Assembly: GCF_010731715.1 (NCBI RefSeq)
Contig: NZ_AP022587.1
Location: 3,038,001 to 3,102,000, forward strand
Reading direction: 5' to 3'
Source: Mycobacterium stomatepiae
Lineage (GTDB): Bacteria; Actinomycetota; Actinomycetes; Mycobacteriales; Mycobacteriaceae
Length of the DNA stretch: 64,000 bases
Below the pieces are notes generated by a model, which was not told the DNA's origin, searched no databases, and was given only the letters and a program-made list of their open reading frames with translations. Shown here in pieces: positions 1 to 8,603 of the stretch. A program made the translations under genes and the position numbers. How positions within the stretch are numbered: position 1 is the stretch's first letter; every line of letters begins with the position of its first letter.

Positions 1-142
1 TAGCCGAACCCGCCAGCGAGCGGCGCAGCTCGGCCAGGTTGGCGACGGTCAGCCCGCGGTATTCGGTGATGACGGTCGCGGTCGAGGCGCTGAACTGCTC
101 GACAATGTCCGCAACGGCGGTGGCCTTGTCAGCTTTGGCCAT
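1..142 (-). CDS. rplJ: 50S ribosomal protein L10, N-terminal part (cut by window start)
   Basis: Reverse-strand translation gives the first 47 residues of L10, beginning [17 protein letters not shown] and running through the conserved [16 protein letters not shown] stretch. L10 forms the base of the ribosomal stalk and carries the L7/L12 dimers. The start is fixed by a strong GGAGGT ribosome-binding site a few bases upstream of ATGGCC; an earlier ATG inside the spacer is out of frame. The rest of the gene, and presumably rplL, lie outside the window. The neighbouring ROK kinase and mannosidase match the M. tuberculosis Rv0651-Rv0648 order. Confidence 0.95.
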   Translation of the reverse strand, partial: MAKADKATAVADIVEQFSASTATVITEYRGLTVANLAELRRSLAGSA

Positions 143-345
143 GCATACCTCCTCGATGAAACTCAGTGAAAATCGTGTCGTCGGTGATCACCCGAGGAAC
201 GACGAACGCCCCGGCGCAGGAAGCGGCACGGGGCGTTGAGATACGCCGGCGTGGGAGCCGGCGGCTACAGCCTCGTCCTCCTGCGTGGGCCGCCGGGATG
301 CTCCCGGACCTTCGACCGATTGCTCGGTGACCGACGGTCTTCGGT
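143..345 (-). promoter_or_regulatory. rplJ leader (L10-type autoregulatory leader candidate)
   Basis: The 200 bases upstream of rplJ hold several short stems but no gene. The clearest is an 8-bp stem, AACGCCCC pairing with GGGGCGTT, at 205-212 and 230-237. Further out there is a GACCG/CGGTC stem near 330. rplJ-rplL leaders in many bacteria bind the L10-L12 complex to control the operon. The stems are seen; the function is inferred from position. Confidence 0.55.
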
Positions 346-360
346 GGATCGGCACCAAGG

Positions 361-601
361 ATAGCGGCACAACCCGCCGTCAGCCAAAACGGCGAGCTCG
401 CGCGATATCTCAGCATCAACGGCATCCCCGAGCGGATGCTGATCCGTCACCTGCACGAGCTGGTCGACGCGGGAATCATCGACCGTCACGACATCCGCAC
501 CGTGCACTACTCGATTTCCGTACGGCAAGACTGTGGAGCCGGTGCTGGCGAGTTTGTCCTATTGGGTCCGAAAGCACGTGCCTCGCAACGAGGTTGGCTA
601 A
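361..601 (+). pseudogene. HxlR-family transcriptional regulator remnant (5' truncated, frameshifted)
   Basis: From about 367 one frame reads a winged-helix recognition region (NGELARYLSINGIPERMLIR, then HLHELVDAGIIDRHD) typical of HxlR regulators. Near 519-522 the homology moves by one base to a frame reading PYGKTVEPVLASLSYWVRKH and ending at TAA 599-601, which matches the usual HxlR C-terminus. The N-terminal part and a start codon are missing. The stop overlaps the stop of the convergent ROK kinase. The gene is therefore a decayed fragment, and no function is expected. Confidence 0.7.
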
Positions 602-1503
602 GCTCCCGCGAGCCGGGCCGCGCCGACCAGGCCGGCCTGTGCCCCCAGTTCGGCGGGCACCACCCGCAATCCGGCCAGAAAATCCAGCCCCGCATAGTCG
701 GTCAGCGCCGCGCGCAGCGGGTCGAAGAGCAGGCCACCGGACTGGGCCACGCCTCCCCCGATGACGACGAGGTCCAGGTCGCACACCGCCGCCACCGACG
801 CGATCATCATCGCGAGCGCGGTGGCACCCCGGGAAAACGCCCGCAGCGCGACCTCGTCACCGGCCCTCGCCCCGGCGGCCAGCTCGCGGGCGCCGGCGTC
901 CGCCGGTGCCGACCAGCCGTTGGCCCGCGCCCAGCGCACCAGCCACGGCCCGGCGGCAACCGTCTCGACGCAGCCGTGGCCCCCGCACGTGCACGGCTGC
1001 CCGTCGCGTTCGACGACCACATGGCCGACGTGCCCGGCATTGCCACTGCGCCCGGTGTAGGGCGCGCCGTTGAGCACCAGGCCACCGCCGACGCCGGTCG
1101 ACACCACCATGCCCAGCAGGAAGCCCGCACCCCGCCCCGCGCCTTGCCACTGCTCCCCCAGCGCCATGCAGACGCCGTCACCGCCCAGGCGCACCGGCAC
1201 CCCTGGCACCACGGCCGCCACCCGATCTCGCAGCGGAAAGCGTTGCCAGCCTTGGATATTGATCGGGCTGACGGTTCCGCCGGGCAGATCGATGGGGCCA
1301 GCCGAAGCGATGCCCACCGCACTAACCGCACCGCCGGCCTTCGCCAACGCTTCGGCGATCATCGCGGCGACCACGTCCCACACCTGGTCCGCCGAACCGC
1401 CCGCCGGGGTGGGCCTTGTCGCGGTGTACACCAGCGCGCCCCCGGAGTCGGCAAGGCCCGCAGCGATTTTCGTGCCACCGATGTCCAGGCAGAGGGTCAG
1501 CAT
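598..1503 (-). CDS. ROK-family sugar kinase (glucokinase-like)
   Basis: A 301-residue ROK protein, homologous to M. tuberculosis Rv0650, likely to phosphorylate a hexose or amino sugar with ATP in the cytoplasm. It starts with the phosphate-binding motif DIGGTK (residues 7-12). It has the ROK zinc signature CTCGGHGCVE (three Cys plus a nearby GHVGH histidine) and a glycine-rich VIGGGVAQSG segment near the C-terminus. The usual catalytic DNDAN motif reads GDGVCMALGE, so the aspartate is kept but its surroundings differ. It lies downstream of the SurA_N-like gene and the mannosidase on the same strand, which suggests a role in reusing sugars released from mannosides. The substrate cannot be read from sequence. 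Confidence 0.88.
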   Translation of the reverse strand: MLTLCLDIGGTKIAAGLADSGGALVYTATRPTPAGGSADQVWDVVAAMIAEALAKAGGAVSAVGIASAGPIDLPGGTVSPINIQGWQRFPLRDRVAAVVPGVPVRLGGDGVCMALGEQWQGAGRGAGFLLGMVVSTGVGGGLVLNGAPYTGRSGNAGHVGHVVVERDGQPCTCGGHGCVETVAAGPWLVRWARANGWSAPADAGARELAAGARAGDEVALRAFSRGATALAMMIASVAAVCDLDLVVIGGGVAQSGGLLFDPLRAALTDYAGLDFLAGLRVVPAELGAQAGLVGAARLAGA

Positions 1504-1509
1504 GGCCGG

Positions 1510-2127
1510 TCAGTGCCGATGGGTGTTGTCGGGTTGGCGGGGGTCGCCGGGATGCTCGTAGCCGGGGGCGAGCTCGACCAGTGCGGCCAGTCGCTCGTCC
1601 AGCCACAGCCGGAAGGCGCGACGACGTGCCGCAGCCCACAGATGCTCGGTGACCGCGGCGCGCGCCTGCGCCAGCGGCGGCCCGTCACACGACGGCGCGC
1701 GCCAGCCGCGGCCGTCGGGTCGCAGCGCGGCGAACCGCAGCGGATTGCGGGCGTGGTAGTCGGCGACCTCGCGATCGCTGACCCGGACCGCGGCGGTTAC
1801 GTCGACGAACAGCGCGCGCGCCCGCGGATCCGCCAGCGCCGCCGCGGCCACACTGCCGATCTCGAGCCGGGCCGTCACGTCGGGCAGCAGCTCTTCCTCG
1901 CCCGGCGCGTCGCCGGTGCTCAATTCGCGGGCGGCCACCTCGGCGACGACGACGCGTTCGGTCACCAGAAGTTGGGTGAGCCAGCGCCGCAGTTGGCGGC
2001 CCTCGCTGGTGCCCCGGGCGGGCAGGGCGGCAGCGTGGGGGCCGCCGCGCAATCGCGCCTCGGCCGCGTCGACCTCCTCGACCGCGACGGGCGTGCCCGC
2101 GACGGTGGCGACCGGGCGCCCGCTCAT
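1510..2127 (-). CDS. SurA_N/parvulin-like hypothetical protein (Rv0649 'fabD2' locus)
   Basis: A 205-residue protein starting MSGRPVATVAGTPVAVEEVD. The ATG overlaps the mannosidase stop (ATGA), so the two are probably translationally coupled; longer in-frame extensions would run into the mannosidase. The N-terminal VAGTPV..EEVDAAEARLR pattern and the central VSDREVADYHARNPLRF pattern resemble the chaperone part of PpiC/SurA-type prolyl isomerases. No isomerase catalytic domain follows. The M. tuberculosis counterpart is annotated as malonyl-CoA:ACP transacylase fabD2, but no GHSLGE-type acyltransferase nucleophile motif is present here. There is no signal peptide, so it is probably cytoplasmic. 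The existence of the gene is well supported; the function is open. Confidence 0.8.
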   Translation of the reverse strand: MSGRPVATVAGTPVAVEEVDAAEARLRGGPHAAALPARGTSEGRQLRRWLTQLLVTERVVVAEVAARELSTGDAPGEEELLPDVTARLEIGSVAAAALADPRARALFVDVTAAVRVSDREVADYHARNPLRFAALRPDGRGWRAPSCDGPPLAQARAAVTEHLWAAARRRAFRLWLDERLAALVELAPGYEHPGDPRQPDNTHRH

Positions 2128-5100
2128 GTCACGGTCACCTTTGCCGCCGGCGAGTAGACCAGCCGTCCCGCGCAGCCGAACCGCACCAGAGCCCACCACT
2201 GGCCGGGTTCCAGCCAGGCGGGCGGACTGACGTCGAAGCAGAAGTCGACGGTGCCGCGCGCCGGCAGCACTGCGCCGAGCGAGGCCGGGCCAACCCACTC
2301 CCAGGTGCCCCAGGGGCTGATCAGATGGGCCTCGGCCGATAGGTCGGACGCGGCATTGCTGCCGATGGTCACCACCAGCCGCGCCGTCTCACCGCGCCCA
2401 GCGCGATCTCGTCGGGCCCGTCGACGAGGTAGATCAGATCGGCGTCCTGGCCGGCTCCGACCTCGACGATGGTCACGTCCTCGACCGTCTGACGCCAGGC
2501 GGACGGGACACTATCTGCGGTGACGCGCAGCTGCGCCCGGATTGGGTACTGGCCGGGCTCGGCATCGGCCGGGATGACCAGCACCACGTCGGCCTCCCGG
2601 TGCTCGCCGCCGCCGAGCGTGAACGGCAGCTCGGCGGGCGTCACCGACCAGCCGTCCGGACCCGCCAGCGCGACGATGCCGTGCAGCTCCGCGTCGGTGC
2701 AGTCACTGGCCGCGGTGAGCCGCAGGGTCAGCTCGCCGCCCGGTTCGGCGGTCACTCGCTGCGGATGCAGGTGCGCGACGGCCGGTAGCCCACCCAGCGG
2801 TGCGGGCCCGCGATTGTGCAGCCAGTACCGCGCGTACAACGGCTGGGCGACCTCGGCGTCCGGGCCCAGCGCGGCGGGCCCGTCGAATGCCTTGGGCATC
2901 TTCAGCCGGGCCAGCACGGTGGCGATCTGGTAGCCGTGCAGCTCGATCGATCGCTCGCGCGTCTGCGGCGTCTCCAGCAGGTCGGCAAGCCGCAGCGCGC
3001 TCAGCTTGCCAAGGGTGGAACCGACGCTCACCCGGGTAGCGGCCCCGGTCGTTTCCACGAGGCGCAGCGCTACCTCGCCGGGGTCGACGGGGTCGGCGCG
3101 ACCGGCCGTCAGCGGGTTCCCGGCCGCCTTGAACGCGCCGACGTGCACGGCGCCGGCGGGCTCGACGCTCAGCAGCGATCCGGTGAGCGCTAAGTTGCCT
3201 CGCCGTCGATCCGGGAAGACGGGGTGCAGCGGGTGGGAGAACTGCGCGCTGCGGTTCGGGATCTCGGCGTGCCGCCAGTCGCCGTCGCCGCAGGCGAGCG
3301 CGTAGTCGAAATGGTGTGTCCAGTGCTGCAATTGGAAGTTCGAGCCGTCCGGCGCGGTGCGGCGCGGTTCGTCGATCCAGGTGCCGGACGGCCAGCCGGT
3401 GCAGGACCGCAACAACGCGGTGTGCAGCGTGCCTTCGCTGTCGACGGCGAAGCTCGGCACGCCGCGATTGAGCAACGCCACGGTACGGGATTCGAAATGT
3501 TGGGCACCCCGCGCGGCCCGCTGTTTGACGGCGATCTCGGCATCGTCGAGATCGGCTGCCACCGAATCGATTTCGGCATTGAGGCGCTTCTCGTCGGCGC
3601 CATCGATCACCAGGACCGGCAGCGCGCGCACCGCACGCAGGTCGACTCCCGGCACCCAGGCCGCGGTGAGCGACGTCTTCGCGGGCACCCACACCCGGGC
3701 CCGACCGCGCTTCGCCAGCTGGCGTTCGAGTTCTTTCGCGTACTCCGGATCGGCCTCGGCCAGCACCGCTTTGGTGAAGGCGTTGCGGTCCGGGCCGCCC
3801 AGCGCGATCCGGACGTCGGGCAGATTGGAGTCGACATCGAGGTTGCCGTAGCGCGGTTTGTCGGCACCGGTGCAGGTGGCCGTGACGCCGGCCCGGACCA
3901 GCGCGACCATCAGCTCGCGGGCCAGTGGCCCGGACGCCGACTCCGACGGCGACACCACCTCGGCCACCGAGACGGCGCGGATGTCCTTTTTCCCCAATCG
4001 AATCCGGGCAGCCGACGACAGCCCGAACCAGCTGTAAGCCGGGTTGTCCAGCGTCCACGGCAGGTGCTCGGTGTCCACGGATTGAGACCCGCCAGAAGTT
4101 GTGTGCAGCAGCGCGAACCCGCGGCCCACGACGGCGTCGCCCACTTCGCTGACCGGCATGGCGCCCGGCACCGGACACGGCCAGCGCAGCCGCAACAGGC
4201 GGTCCTCGCCGCTGAAGTCGTCGATGGTGGTACGGCAGTCCACCCGATCGACGCCGTTCCACAGCGTCAATGTCTGGGTGTAGCGCAGCAATTCACCGAT
4301 GCGGCCCCGCACGACCAGCCGCTGACCGAGCGGCCCCCGGTAGGCCCGCACCTGCGCCGGTGATTCCGACGAGCCCACCACCGGCCCCTTGGGCAGCAGG
4401 TGCCACGGGCCCTCCCCCTGCGTCGGGTGGGCCGGATAGTCGTCGTACACGGCGAGTTCGTTGCCTAGTCTTCCAGCCGCGATCAGCTCGCGGCCGTCCC
4501 GAATCAGCGACGCGACTCCCCCACCCCGGTCCGGGTCGGCCGCCAGCCGGTAGTGCTCATTTTCGATCTGGTGCCCGGGAAACGACTCCCAGCCGGTCGC
4601 GTCGTCCGCGGGAACCAATCGATAGGCCCGCCAGCCCAGCGATCCGACGTCGCGGGCCAGCCAGCTGACCGAGTGCCCGTCGTGCTCGACCAGCGCGGGC
4701 AGCTCGGCACCGTCGGAGTCGAGCACCCGCGCCCCCGCGGACAGTGGCCGATCGATGCGGGCGGTGACGATGTCGGTGCGCTGGTGGGTCAGCGCGTTCC
4801 ACACCACGACCGTGTCCGCGGGACCAGCGACCGCACCGGACAGCACGGCCAGGGAGTTGTCGCGGGCGGCGCCACCCAGCTCCCATGCGTCGCGCCAGCC
4901 GGTCAGCAGATCGAGGTAGACCCGGTCGGACTCCGAGCCGGTGATCGCGTCGTGGTGCGCGCCGTAGGCCAGCTGGACCCACGCCTTGGCCAACGCGGCA
5001 TGCGGATACTCGGCGCCGGCCATCAGCGCGGCGAATACCGCGTAGCGCTCGGCGTCCAGCACCGCGTTTTCGGCGGCGCGGTTGGCTTGTTTGGTGTCGA

Positions 5101-6313
5101 TGTAGGAGACGTCCTTGCCGGTGTAGATCGGGTTCATGTCGCGCGTCTGCGGCGACGGCGTCCCGCCCTTTTCGGGACCCCGCTCGTCCAGCTCGGCGCG
5201 CACGGCGGCGAAGAACTCCCGCGGCAGCGCGCACACGAAGCGCGGCCACGTGTAGCGGTTGGCCCAGTCGCGATGAATCTCGGTGACCCATTTGTTGGGT
5301 GGGGTGTAGTCGGTGCCGACTGGCAGCAGCACGTTGCGGGTCAAGGCGACCTTTTTGAGCTGGTCGAACACCGCATAGGTGGCAGCCTGCGCCTCGCCCA
5401 GCGACGCCGACGAGTCCATTCCCCAACCCGCCCCGTAGTGCGCCGGCATGTAGTGAGTGAGCAATCCGCGCCCGGATGGCGAAATCCACTCGAACTCGCT
5501 GCAGAACTGCATGCCTTCGACGCCGCCGGAATGGGTCGGTCCCCATTGGTGGTGTGGTCCGCGCGCCCACGAGCTCGACGTCAGCCCGGCATCGGCGGCC
5601 ATCCCGGGGAACTGCGGGTCGTGGCCGAACACGTCGAGCTGCCACGCGGTGGCCGGATCGGCGCCCAGCACGTCGCGCTGAAAACCAATGCCGTGCACCA
5701 GGTTCCGGATCGTCGTCTCCGGGCTGGTGAGATTGGTGTTGGGTTCGTTGTAGGTGCCGCCCATGATTTCGACTCGTCCTTCGGCGATGAAGCGGCGCAG
5801 GTCGGCGCGGTCCTCGGGGTGGGTGTCCCAGTATGGCTTGAGGTAATCGACCTCGGCCAGCACGAATTTGTACTCGGGTTCGCGGCGGGCCATTTCCAGG
5901 TGCGCGTGTACCAACTCGAAACCGTTGGTCTGCCGTCCTCGCCCCGGCGGGTCTTCGCGCCACTCGCTGGTGTAGGCGCCCTGCGTGTTCCACCAGACCG
6001 GGTCGTAGTGGAAATGGCTGACCATGAACATCGTCCAGCCGGGCTCGGCCACGGTGAACTCGAAGTCGACGCTGGCGCCGCCGGCGTGCACCCGCGCGGC
6101 GCGGCGCTCGCCGACGACCGGCTTGCGTACGGACACCGGAATCTCGACGGCCTCGTCACCGACCCACGCGCGGGCTTCCCCGGTCAGACCCTCGCCGTCG
6201 ACGAGTACCGGCGTCGGCTCGGTGATCCCTGCGACGGCGACGCGGGCCAGTTGTATCGGCGTGTCGGGCGGACCAACGAACAGTTCGGTCGACCGCGCCG
6301 AAATCAGCTGCAT
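2124..6313 (-). CDS. GH38 alpha-mannosidase, frameshifted near the C-terminus
   Basis: About 1,396 residues including the out-of-frame tail; equivalent of M. tuberculosis Rv0648. It should hydrolyse alpha-mannosidic bonds in the cytoplasm, since no signal peptide is present. GH38 metal-site residues are visible in SHFHYDPVWW (H100, H102, D104), the likely nucleophile D227 in WQLDVFGHDPQ, and the GAHHDAITGSESDR segment. The main frame ends at a TGA near 2369, but the next frame (stop at 2124) continues with ARLVVTIGSNAASDL and a beta-sandwich-like tail. Restoring one base near 2385-2392 joins the two. It overlaps the next gene by ATGA. The lost tail of about 83 residues is non-catalytic. Confidence 0.88.
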
Positions 6314-6353
6314 GCGCGCACCTTAACGCGGGGCGGCCCCGTGTCGAAGGTTG
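6305..6353. repeat. Left copy of imperfect direct repeat flanking the 12.6-kb island
   Basis: Begins with CAGCTGCAT (reverse complement of the mannosidase start codon region) and ends in TCGAAGGTTG. A diverged copy is at 18931-18980. By eye about five sixths of positions match, with one or two single-base gaps. This copy is the native mannosidase upstream region. Confidence 0.75.
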
Positions 6354-6524
6354 GTCTTCGACGTTGGGCACGTACAGGCACGTTTTGACGGAATACGGAA
6401 TTCGTCGCGATTAACAGCTTTGACATATTGAATCCTTAGTTTGAACAACTCTCAGCACGGAAATACGGGCCCCCGTGTGGTCCTCACGATGGTTCAAACA
6501 ATGGATCTGGGCTAGGGTGACCGC

Positions 6525-8027
6525 ATGACCGCGACCCCCCGAAAGAACTCGGCGAACTTGGGTGGCAGTTGGATCGACGGTGCAGCGGCCGTCACTTCCG
6601 GAGCGCAGCAGCGAATCGTCAATCCGGCCGATGGCACGACCGTCGCTGAAATCGCGCTGGCCACCCCTGCCGATGTCGATGTCGCTGTCACGTCCGCGCG
6701 GACCACACTTTGTACCTGGGCAGGTGCCACGCCAGCCGATCGGTCGGTGGTGCTAAACAATTTGGCCGAATTGATGTCGGCCAACGCCGAGTTGTTCATC
6801 ACCGAGGAAGTCGCCCAATGCGGTAAACCAATCCGACTGGCCACCGAGTTCGACGTACCGGGCAGTATCGACAACATCATGTTCTTCGCTGGTGCCGCAA
6901 GGCATCTCGAAGGTAAGGCGACCGCCGAGTACAGCAGCGACCATACCTCGAGCATCCGTCGGGAGGCGGTCGGCGTAGTCGCCACCATCACGCCGTGGAA
7001 CTACCCGCTACAGATGGCGGTATGGAAGGCGATTCCGGCTCTCGCCGCCGGTTGCACAGTTGTCATCAAACCCGCCGAAATCACGCCGCTGACCACGCTG
7101 ACGCTAGCCCGCATCGCCAAGGAAGCCGGCGTACCCGACGGTGTGCTTAACGTAGTCACCGGATCCGGGACTGATGTCGGGACCGCGCTGGCCGGACACC
7201 CCGACGTCGACGTCGTGACGTTCACCGGGTCGACGGTCGTGGGCCGCAAGGTGATGGCGGCTGCCGCCGCCCATGGGCACCGCACGCAGCTGGAGCTCGG
7301 CGGTAAGGCGCCATTCGTTGTGTTCGACGACGCCGACCTCGACGCCGCAATCCAGGGCGCAGTCGCCGGCGCACTAATCAACAGTGGGCAGGACTGCACC
7401 GCGGCTACTCGTGCAATCGTCGCCCGAGACCTCTACAACGATTTCGTCGCCGGTGTTGCGGAGGTGATGGGCAAGGTCGTGGTCGGCGATCCGTTGGATC
7501 CGGACACCGACCTCGGGCCGCTGATCTCCTTTGCGCATCGCAATAGGGTTGCCGACATGGTGAGACGAGCACCCAATGAAGGTGGTCGCGTCGTAACCGG
7601 CGGTGTAATCCCGGACCTGCCGGGTTCCTACTACCGTCCCACGCTGATAGCCGACGTCGCGGAAAGTTCTGAGATCTACCGTGATGAAATCTTCGGTCCG
7701 GTTCTCACCGTTCGGCCGTTCACCGATGACGATGACGCGCTACGGCAAGCCAATGACACCGGATACGGCCTGGCCGCCTCGGCGTGGACCCGTAATGTCT
7801 ATCGCGCCCAACGAGCCTCCCGCGCGATCAACGCCGGATGCGTGTGGATCAACGACCACATTCCGATCGTCAGCGAGATGCCCCATGGCGGCGTTGGCGC
7901 ATCCGGTTTCGGAAAAGACATGAGCGACTACAGCTTCGAGGAATACCTCACCATCAAGCATGTCATGAGTGATATCACCGCTGCGGCCGAAAAGGACTGG
8001 CACCGAACAGTTTTCCGTAAGCGCTGA
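6525..8027 (+). CDS. Gamma-aminobutyraldehyde dehydrogenase-like NAD-dependent aldehyde dehydrogenase
   Basis: A 500-residue aldehyde dehydrogenase. Seen: ITPWNYPLQMAVWK (cofactor domain), FTGSTVVG, general-base E257 in LELGGKAPF, and nucleophile C291 in NSGQDCTAATR. The GQDCTA context is characteristic of aminobutyraldehyde/aminoaldehyde dehydrogenases such as PatD/YdcW. It would oxidise 4-aminobutanal (or a related omega-aminoaldehyde) to the amino acid in the cytoplasm. It is the first gene of the island and reads alone on the plus strand. The third aldehyde dehydrogenase (from 17442) is a paralogue of the same subgroup. Only a weak ribosome-binding site (AGGGTGA) precedes the ATG. Confidence 0.88.
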   Translation: MTATPRKNSANLGGSWIDGAAAVTSGAQQRIVNPADGTTVAEIALATPADVDVAVTSARTTLCTWAGATPADRSVVLNNLAELMSANAELFITEEVAQCGKPIRLATEFDVPGSIDNIMFFAGAARHLEGKATAEYSSDHTSSIRREAVGVVATITPWNYPLQMAVWKAIPALAAGCTVVIKPAEITPLTTLTLARIAKEAGVPDGVLNVVTGSGTDVGTALAGHPDVDVVTFTGSTVVGRKVMAAAAAHGHRTQLELGGKAPFVVFDDADLDAAIQGAVAGALINSGQDCTAATRAIVARDLYNDFVAGVAEVMGKVVVGDPLDPDTDLGPLISFAHRNRVADMVRRAPNEGGRVVTGGVIPDLPGSYYRPTLIADVAESSEIYRDEIFGPVLTVRPFTDDDDALRQANDTGYGLAASAWTRNVYRAQRASRAINAGCVWINDHIPIVSEMPHGGVGASGFGKDMSDYSFEEYLTIKHVMSDITAAAEKDWHRTVFRKR

Positions 8028-8603
8028 GCATTAGGAGGTTCCTGTGGACTTAACGTCGCAGTCTTCTTATGCTACCTGCCGCGCGCGAAGCTCCATCACG
8101 GAGTTAGTTCTCAGAAGACCGATTGTTTTGTGACCCCAGCCCGGACTGCACTGTGTTATGCAGATTTTCGAGGATTAACTAGCGAGCCGAGAATCCGAAT
8201 ATCAGTGAAAAGACTGATCAGGCGATACTCCTCGACAACCACACAAACCACGCAGCGAACGTCCCCATTGAGTCCTGATGTCAAATGCCTGGGGCTGGCG
8301 ACTGGCAGCAGGTGTCTGAATCATCCAGTGGCGAACTTCTTCCCAGCCGAACACTGGAGCCGCAATCTCTCTTGTCAGGAAGAGGCCGCGAAGAAGGTAC
8401 GCCGGGACGACCCCGTGGTATTGGCGTGCTTGCAGCATGTCATGAACGCGCCTGAAGCACATGGCATTTGGAGCGGACTCACCGCTCACGAGCGCACACT
8501 TCTAGGATCCAGCCACCGCCGCGGACAGGTGGACTAACCACCAACCGAAAACACAGTACTCCCGCGGTGCCGTTCCGTTGACCTCGCAGCATGTGTTTCG
8601 AGG
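8028..8603. other. 576-base spacer without a recognisable gene
   Basis: Just after the aldehyde dehydrogenase stop there is a strong AGGAGG followed by a GTG at 8044 that opens only 29 codons (to TGA 8131-8133). This looks like the truncated start of a lost gene or a leader peptide. The remainder has longer open frames on both strands (for example 8130-8537 plus and 8202-8489 minus), but neither shows a family motif or credible codon use. A dyad ATCAGT-N6-ACTGAT lies at 8201-8218. Both genes flanking the spacer end in it, so it could be the scar of a deleted gene. Confidence 0.5.
8201..8218. promoter_or_regulatory. ATCAGT-N6-ACTGAT dyad, candidate Lrp/AsnC operator
   Basis: A perfect 6-bp inverted repeat with a 6-base spacer. 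The same ATCAGT/ACTGA half-site recurs in the ald upstream region and in the regulator's own upstream region. The motif is seen; binding by the island's Lrp protein is inferred. Confidence 0.4.

Noticed and set aside
436..2157. 573-codon open frame on the plus strand
   Set aside because: It begins inside the HxlR remnant but then runs antisense to the ROK kinase and the SurA_N-like gene. The translation is Arg/Pro/Gly-rich without motifs, the usual shadow of high-GC genes.
2703..4262. 519-codon open frame on the minus strand
   Set aside because: Same strand as the mannosidase but another frame; Arg-rich, motif-free and overlapping conserved mannosidase sequence.
4553..6388. 611-codon open frame on the plus strand
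   Set aside because: Fully antisense to the GH38 mannosidase, whose catalytic motifs are clear on the other strand. No family features of its own.
8130..8537. Open frames on both strands in the spacer after the first aldehyde dehydrogenase
   Set aside because: No ribosome-binding site, no recognisable family and irregular composition; kept as spacer.
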